This document shows, piece after piece, positions 60,747-64,000 of a DNA stretch of 64,000 nucleotides. The notes beneath the pieces were generated by a model. It was not told where the DNA came from. It did no database searches and was given only the letters and a program-made list of their open reading frames with translations. The stretch comes from Flavobacterium sp. BFFFF1. GTDB lineage: Bacteria > Bacteroidota > Bacteroidia > Flavobacteriales > Flavobacteriaceae. The number at the start of each line of letters is the position of its first letter. Positions within the stretch are counted from its first letter, which is position 1. The stretch spans positions 80,968 through 144,967 of the forward strand of contig NZ_NKJE01000008.1 of assembly GCF_002256285.1 (NCBI RefSeq), given 5' to 3'. The position numbers were made by a program, and so were the translations under genes.

Positions 60747-60864
60747 GAATTGCGAATTATGAATTAAGAATTACAACAGCCACAAATAACAAAGCTGCCC
60801 AAAAACAGTCACGGTCTAAAACGCAAGTCGTAATTCCTAATTCCCAATTCCTAATTCGCAATTC
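60747..60864. repeat. Imperfect inverted repeat upstream of xth
   Basis: GAATTGCGAATTA (60747-60759) and TAATTCGCAATTC (60852-60864) are exact reverse complements. Inner arms are built from GAATTA/TAATTC units. It fills the gap between the olsF and xth promoters. Confidence 0.7.
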
Positions 60865-60984
60865 CATTGTGCATATCTATGTTGACAGTTTTTATTTTTT
60901 GCGAATGCCCCTGCTCATTTTTAAGATATTTTTGACTGAAGCCCATTGGGCCGAACTGATTAAAGTTAAAAACATGCCATTAGA

Positions 60985-61746
60985 ATGAAAATCATCTCTT
61001 ACAATGTCAACGGAATCCGCGCTGCCATTTCCAAAGGCTTTCTCATCTGGCTCGAACAAGCCAATCCCGATGTGATCTGCCTCCAGGAAATCAAGGCCAC
61101 GCCAGAGCAGGTGCCGTTGCATGAATTCGAAAACCTGGGCTACAATTACCACTATTGGTACCCCGCCCAGAAAAAAGGATACAGCGGTGTCGCCATCCTT
61201 TCTAAGATAAAACCACGCGAAGTCGTCTATGGCACCGGCATCGAACACATGGATTTCGAGGGGCGCAACATCCGTGCCGACTTTGACGACGTGTCCGTCA
61301 TGAGCCTGTACCTGCCTTCCGGAACCAACATCGACCGCCTCAGCCACAAGTTTATGTATATGGATGATTTCCACCATTACATTGCCGACCTGCGGCTGCG
61401 CATCCCAAACCTGGTCATCTGTGGCGACTACAACATCTGCCATGAACCGATCGATATACACGACCCCATCCGCAACAAGACCGTCTCCGGCTTTCTTCCC
61501 GAAGAGCGTTCGTGGCTCGATATGTTCATGAAAAGCGGGTTTATCGACAGTTTCCGGCATTTCAACAAAGACCCGCACCATTATACGTGGTGGAGTTACC
61601 GCGCCGGGGCAAGGGGCAATAACAAAGGCTGGCGCATCGATTATATATTGGTCAGCAAGACGATGGAAGACAGGCTCACACGCGCCGTCATCCTGCCCGA
61701 TGCAAAGCACTCAGACCATTGCCCGGTGTTGGCTGAGATTATATAG
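60985..61746 (+). CDS. xth: Exodeoxyribonuclease III / AP endonuclease
   Basis: A 253-residue EEP-fold nuclease that cuts DNA at abasic sites during base-excision repair. Motifs: ISYNVNGIRAAISKG at the start, LQEIKA (metal Glu), SGVAILSK, CGDYNICHEPIDI (about 148-160) and the C-terminal SDHCPVLAEI with the catalytic Asp-His pair. It starts after the inverted repeat. A dispersed element begins at its stop codon. A 272-codon open frame on the opposite strand is a shadow. Confidence 0.95.
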   Translation: MKIISYNVNGIRAAISKGFLIWLEQANPDVICLQEIKATPEQVPLHEFENLGYNYHYWYPAQKKGYSGVAILSKIKPREVVYGTGIEHMDFEGRNIRADFDDVSVMSLYLPSGTNIDRLSHKFMYMDDFHHYIADLRLRIPNLVICGDYNICHEPIDIHDPIRNKTVSGFLPEERSWLDMFMKSGFIDSFRHFNKDPHHYTWWSYRAGARGNNKGWRIDYILVSKTMEDRLTRAVILPDAKHSDHCPVLAEII

Positions 61747-61860
61747 GAGCATGATCCCGCTGTACGGCTTTATCTTTTTTGTTTTTGTCACCCCGAGCGC
61801 AGTCGAGGGGCATCACACCAAAACAAAAAAGGATGCCGCCTGCCATCGGGGCTAGCGTCC
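61745..61860 (+). repeat. Dispersed element, copy C
   Basis: TAGGAGCATGATCCCGCTGT at the xth stop, then TATCTTTTTTG, a centre GTCACCCCGAGCGCAGTCGA followed by GGGG (61787-61810), ACAAAAAAGGATGCCGCC, and CATCGGGGCTAGCGTCC. Ends match copies A and B; the centre matches only A. Confidence 0.75.
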
Positions 61861-61904
61861 TGACAAAAAAATGAACTATTAAAACACTATTAATACATCC
61901 AAAA

Positions 61905-62867
61905 ATGATCAAGAAAGTTTCCGTTGCCCTACTCATCATGGCGCTATCCACGTCATGTGTGTCCAAAAAAGTCTATAACGACCTCGAGAATAAATTCGCC
62001 GACCTGAAAAAGGAAAACCGCAAAATGTCTGACGACAACGAAGCGCTGCTCGCCGAAAAGAACAAACTCGAAATCGACCAGTCCAACCTGCAAAAGGAAT
62101 ACGACAAAATCAAGTCAGAACGCGACAAGCTCGCCGCCGACTATGCCGCGGCAAATGCAAACCTGAAAACACTACAGGCGTCCTACAACGCGCTCGAAAA
62201 AAACAGCGACGATGCGCTACAGACAAACATGACCAAAAACCGCGAATTACTCGCCAAACTCGAAGCCAAGGAAAAGGCGCTCGCCGCAGAGCAGGACCGC
62301 ATCAACAAACTGAATGCCGATTTCCAGGAGCGCTCGAACCGCGTCGCCGAACTCGAGCAGATGATGGCCGCGAAGGAAGCCAACATGAAGAAATTGAAAG
62401 AAACCCTATCTAAAGCCCTAAACGCTTTTGAAGGCAAAGGGCTTACCGTGGAACAGAAAAACGGCAAAGTCTACGTTTCCATGGAAAACAAACTGTTGTT
62501 CCAGACCGGAAGCTGGGCTGTAGGAACGGAAGGCAAGAAAGCCGTAGTCGAATTGGGGAAAGTACTCGCGCAAAACCCCGACATCTCTGTATTGATTGAA
62601 GGCCACACCGACAATGATAAATTCGCCGGCGCCATGGGCCAGATTGAAAACAACTGGGACCTGTCTACCAAACGTGCGACCGCCATTGTGAACATCCTGA
62701 CAGAGAACAAGGGCATCAGCAAGCAGAACCTGACTGCAGCCGGCCGTGGTGAATTCGCACCCATCGCCACAAACGATACCCCGGAAGGCAAATCGAAGAA
62801 CCGCCGCATCGAAATCATCCTCACACCAAAGCTGGATGAGATCAGCAAGATGCTGAATGATCTATAG
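61905..62867 (+). CDS. OmpA-domain lipoprotein with coiled coil
   Basis: A 320-residue lipoprotein. Signal MIKKVSVALLIMALSTSC with lipobox Cys at residue 18. Residues about 30-170 form a long coiled coil rich in Lys/Glu/Ala (LENKFADLKKENRKM, DKIKSERDKLAADYAAANAN). Residues about 195-310 are an OmpA-type peptidoglycan-binding domain (VLIEGHTDNDKFAG, NLTAAGRGEFAPIATND, SKNRRIEIIL). It probably links outer membrane to cell wall at a distance set by the coil. Long coding strand with strong codon bias. A terminator follows 2 bp after the stop. Confidence 0.93.
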   Translation: MIKKVSVALLIMALSTSCVSKKVYNDLENKFADLKKENRKMSDDNEALLAEKNKLEIDQSNLQKEYDKIKSERDKLAADYAAANANLKTLQASYNALEKNSDDALQTNMTKNRELLAKLEAKEKALAAEQDRINKLNADFQERSNRVAELEQMMAAKEANMKKLKETLSKALNAFEGKGLTVEQKNGKVYVSMENKLLFQTGSWAVGTEGKKAVVELGKVLAQNPDISVLIEGHTDNDKFAGAMGQIENNWDLSTKRATAIVNILTENKGISKQNLTAAGRGEFAPIATNDTPEGKSKNRRIEIILTPKLDEISKMLNDL

Positions 62868-62868
62868 T

Positions 62869-62898
62869 AAAAGCGGGCTGATGGCCCGCTTTTTTTTA
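62869..62898 (+). terminator. Intrinsic terminator after the OmpA-domain lipoprotein
   Basis: AAGCGGGC (62871-62878) pairs with GCCCGCTT (62884-62891), followed by a T-run. Confidence 0.9.
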
Positions 62899-62944
62899 TG
62901 GGCGCCGGGCATTCCGGCGCTTCCTTTAAAATTCACAATTGGAT

Positions 62945-63121
62945 TTATTTTTTAAATGCTAAAATAGCCATAGCAATGACACCAACAATTAGTATCATCA
63001 CTGCATTTAATTTTTTAGAATCCCGTAAGGTATCTTCCCCGTCGAAAAAAGGTTTTTTTAAAATTTTAAAAAGCCAATAGGCGAAAACAAGCATCATACA
63101 TATTGCAAAGAATCTTTCCAT
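62945..63121 (-). CDS. Small two-helix membrane protein of unknown function
   Basis: A 58-residue protein: MERFFAICMMLVFAYWLFKI, a polar loop (KKPFFDGEDTLRDSKKLN), then a second hydrophobic helix (VMILIVGVIAMAILAF) ending in KK. A complete frame from ATG (63119-63121) to TAA (62945-62947). The helix-loop-helix pattern and charged flanks look genuine rather than random. I do not recognise a family. Confidence 0.6.
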   Translation of the reverse strand: MERFFAICMMLVFAYWLFKILKKPFFDGEDTLRDSKKLNAVMILIVGVIAMAILAFKK

Positions 63122-63203
63122 CTTCTAAAATTAATGAGTGTTTATCTATACAAGGTAGTGGGAATATCCGCCACCACGTAAATCCAGCGGTCGGGGTTAT
63201 TCT

Positions 63204-63350
63204 TGCGAAGATTCCTCCTTCGTCGGAATGACAACCCCTCACCGTTTACGTTTGGAAACGACATATCTGCGAATCAGCACTCAAACGATAAACGCATCTT
63301 CAGCGTGCCTGTCCGGACATTGTTATTCCGACGAAGGAGGAATCTTCGCA
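63204..63350. repeat. Perfect 26-bp inverted repeat, 95 bp apart
   Basis: The arm at 63204-63229 is the exact reverse complement of 63325-63350 (ATTCCGACGAAGGAGGAATC core). This is a type of repeat I recall in Flavobacterium intergenic DNA. The 95 bp between have no recognisable gene. Confidence 0.9.
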
Positions 63351-63417
63351 TGCATCTTCGCTACGTTTGTCAATCCGATGGCGCAGATGTATCACCTGTC
63401 CAATAGCCTGGATTTGC

Positions 63418-63950
63418 TCCCGAAACTTCGGGACGTGCCCACAAGCATAGCTATCTCAAACAAGTCCAACACCACCCCGCCACTCATGCCCAATCCCGCA
63501 TCGTTCCATCTGCGGTTGTAATGGTAATAAAATAAGCATATTCTGTAGTTGTGGCTTTGTAGTTTGTTGACATGGCGTGTAGTTTGATTTAAAAGTATAA
63601 AAAAACTACAATCTAACAATTGTAGCTTTTTGTTTCATATGCTTTGTGGGCACGGATTACACACGAGCAGAGCGACTGCCGAAGGAAATCCGCGCTATCG
63701 TTGCGTTGAGAACATCCGCGACATCCGGTATTTGCAGTTTTTGTCATTTCGGTAATTCACAGAAAAACACCCTTTATAAACACTTATAAATTTGCTGCTT
63801 AATATTTGTTTTTTATCATAGAATGCGCCAGCGGGGGGGAGCTGGTGTTAATGTTTCTTCCTCACTGAATTTCATACCCAGATGGCGCGGATATATCCCA
63901 CGGACGATAGCGCGGATTTGCAATCCGTGCCCACACGCATAGCAAATCGC
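63418..63950. repeat. Field of partial dispersed repeats at the window end
   Basis: Three partial copies of a GCTATGC-TGTGGGCACGGATT unit: 63434-63451 (minus), 63639-63659 (plus) and 63922-63943 (minus). The last two continue into AAATCCGCGCTATCG-like sequence. A CCCGAAACTTCGGGACG palindrome at 63419-63435 recalls one in element A. No convincing gene is seen between 63122 and 64000. Confidence 0.65.
63603..63631. terminator. Hairpin with flanking A/T runs in the repeat field
   Basis: CTACAAT pairs with ATTGTAG around a 6-base loop, flanked by A5 and T5. It resembles a bidirectional terminator, but no gene obviously ends here. Confidence 0.45.
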
Positions 63951-64000
63951 AATTCAAAACAAATATAACACCTCCACTTCCAAATCATTCTCAAGCCCCG

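Noticed and set aside
60892..61710. 272-codon open frame antisense to xth
   Set aside because: It is the mirror of a strongly biased real gene; the translated sequence has no recognisable motif, and xth has all catalytic motifs.
63228..63521. 97-codon frame in the terminal repeat field
   Set aside because: It runs through the inverted repeat and other repeat units, so it is not a plausible protein.

Overview
The window looks like chromosomal DNA from a Flavobacterium-like member of the Bacteroidota. The evidence is a gliding-motility lipoprotein (GldH), a subtilase ending in a type IX secretion (T9SS) sorting domain, a bifunctional ornithine/glycine-lipid acyltransferase, a lycopene cyclase, many Bacteroidota-type promoters (TTTG, about 19-23 bp, TAnnTTTG), and dispersed repeats that I recall from Flavobacterium genomes. 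There is no rRNA, convincing tRNA, CRISPR array, prophage or intact insertion sequence. Most of the window is housekeeping DNA; the unusual material is one chaperone locus and the intergenic repeats.

Layout. 0-9 kb: a PlsC-type acyltransferase, trpS, a divergent chaperone locus (orphan membrane protein; GrpE-like miniprotein plus atypical Hsp70), dprA, an HU/SPOR protein and an acyl-CoA thioesterase. 9-22 kb: a heme biosynthesis supercluster. On the minus strand an AraC-type regulator leads into hemH, hemJ, an enoyl-CoA hydratase and a secreted protein. On the plus strand are hemA-hemC-hemD-hemE, a lipoprotein, an unknown protein, a GNAT enzyme, hemF, a four-helix-bundle gene between inverted repeats, and hemB. 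Two small c-type cytochromes follow. 22-32 kb: ogt, a serine hydrolase, an exonuclease, the T9SS subtilase, a double ABC ATPase, a DUF1569-like protein and a split CoA-transferase. 32-39 kb: PBP1A, gldH, ricT, a methyltransferase and trhO, followed by a promoter duplication and a repeat element. 39-48 kb: bacilliredoxin, crtY and a metal-uptake district (outer-membrane protein, an Nramp transporter fused to a universal stress domain, a DtxR/MntR regulator, and feoA-feoB-outer-membrane protein-Cys-rich peptide). 48-64 kb: a SCO protein, M13 peptidase, CDF transporter, TonB-type receptor, ArsC-like protein, CPBP protease, menE, an OmpA protein, olsF, xth, an OmpA lipoprotein, a 58-residue membrane protein and about 0.9 kb of repeats.

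How the genes connect. The plus-strand hem genes carry glutamyl-tRNA through uroporphyrinogen and coproporphyrinogen (HemA, B, C, D, E, F); the divergent arm supplies the last steps (HemJ, HemH). A Fur/PerR-type palindrome lies between the arms. The metal district combines Mn(II) and Fe(II) import with a metal-sensing repressor and a good candidate operator upstream of mntH. PBP1A, GldH and RicT form a cell-envelope/regulatory cluster.

The best candidates for undescribed biology are the Hsp70/mini-GrpE/membrane-protein locus, the dispersed element with conserved ends and an exchangeable centre (three copies), the inverted-repeat-flanked four-helix-bundle gene inside the heme operon, the duplicated trhO promoter, and a TrhO that seems to carry a U32-peptidase-type C-terminal domain. 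Functions were assigned by reading motifs only; no database search was possible.
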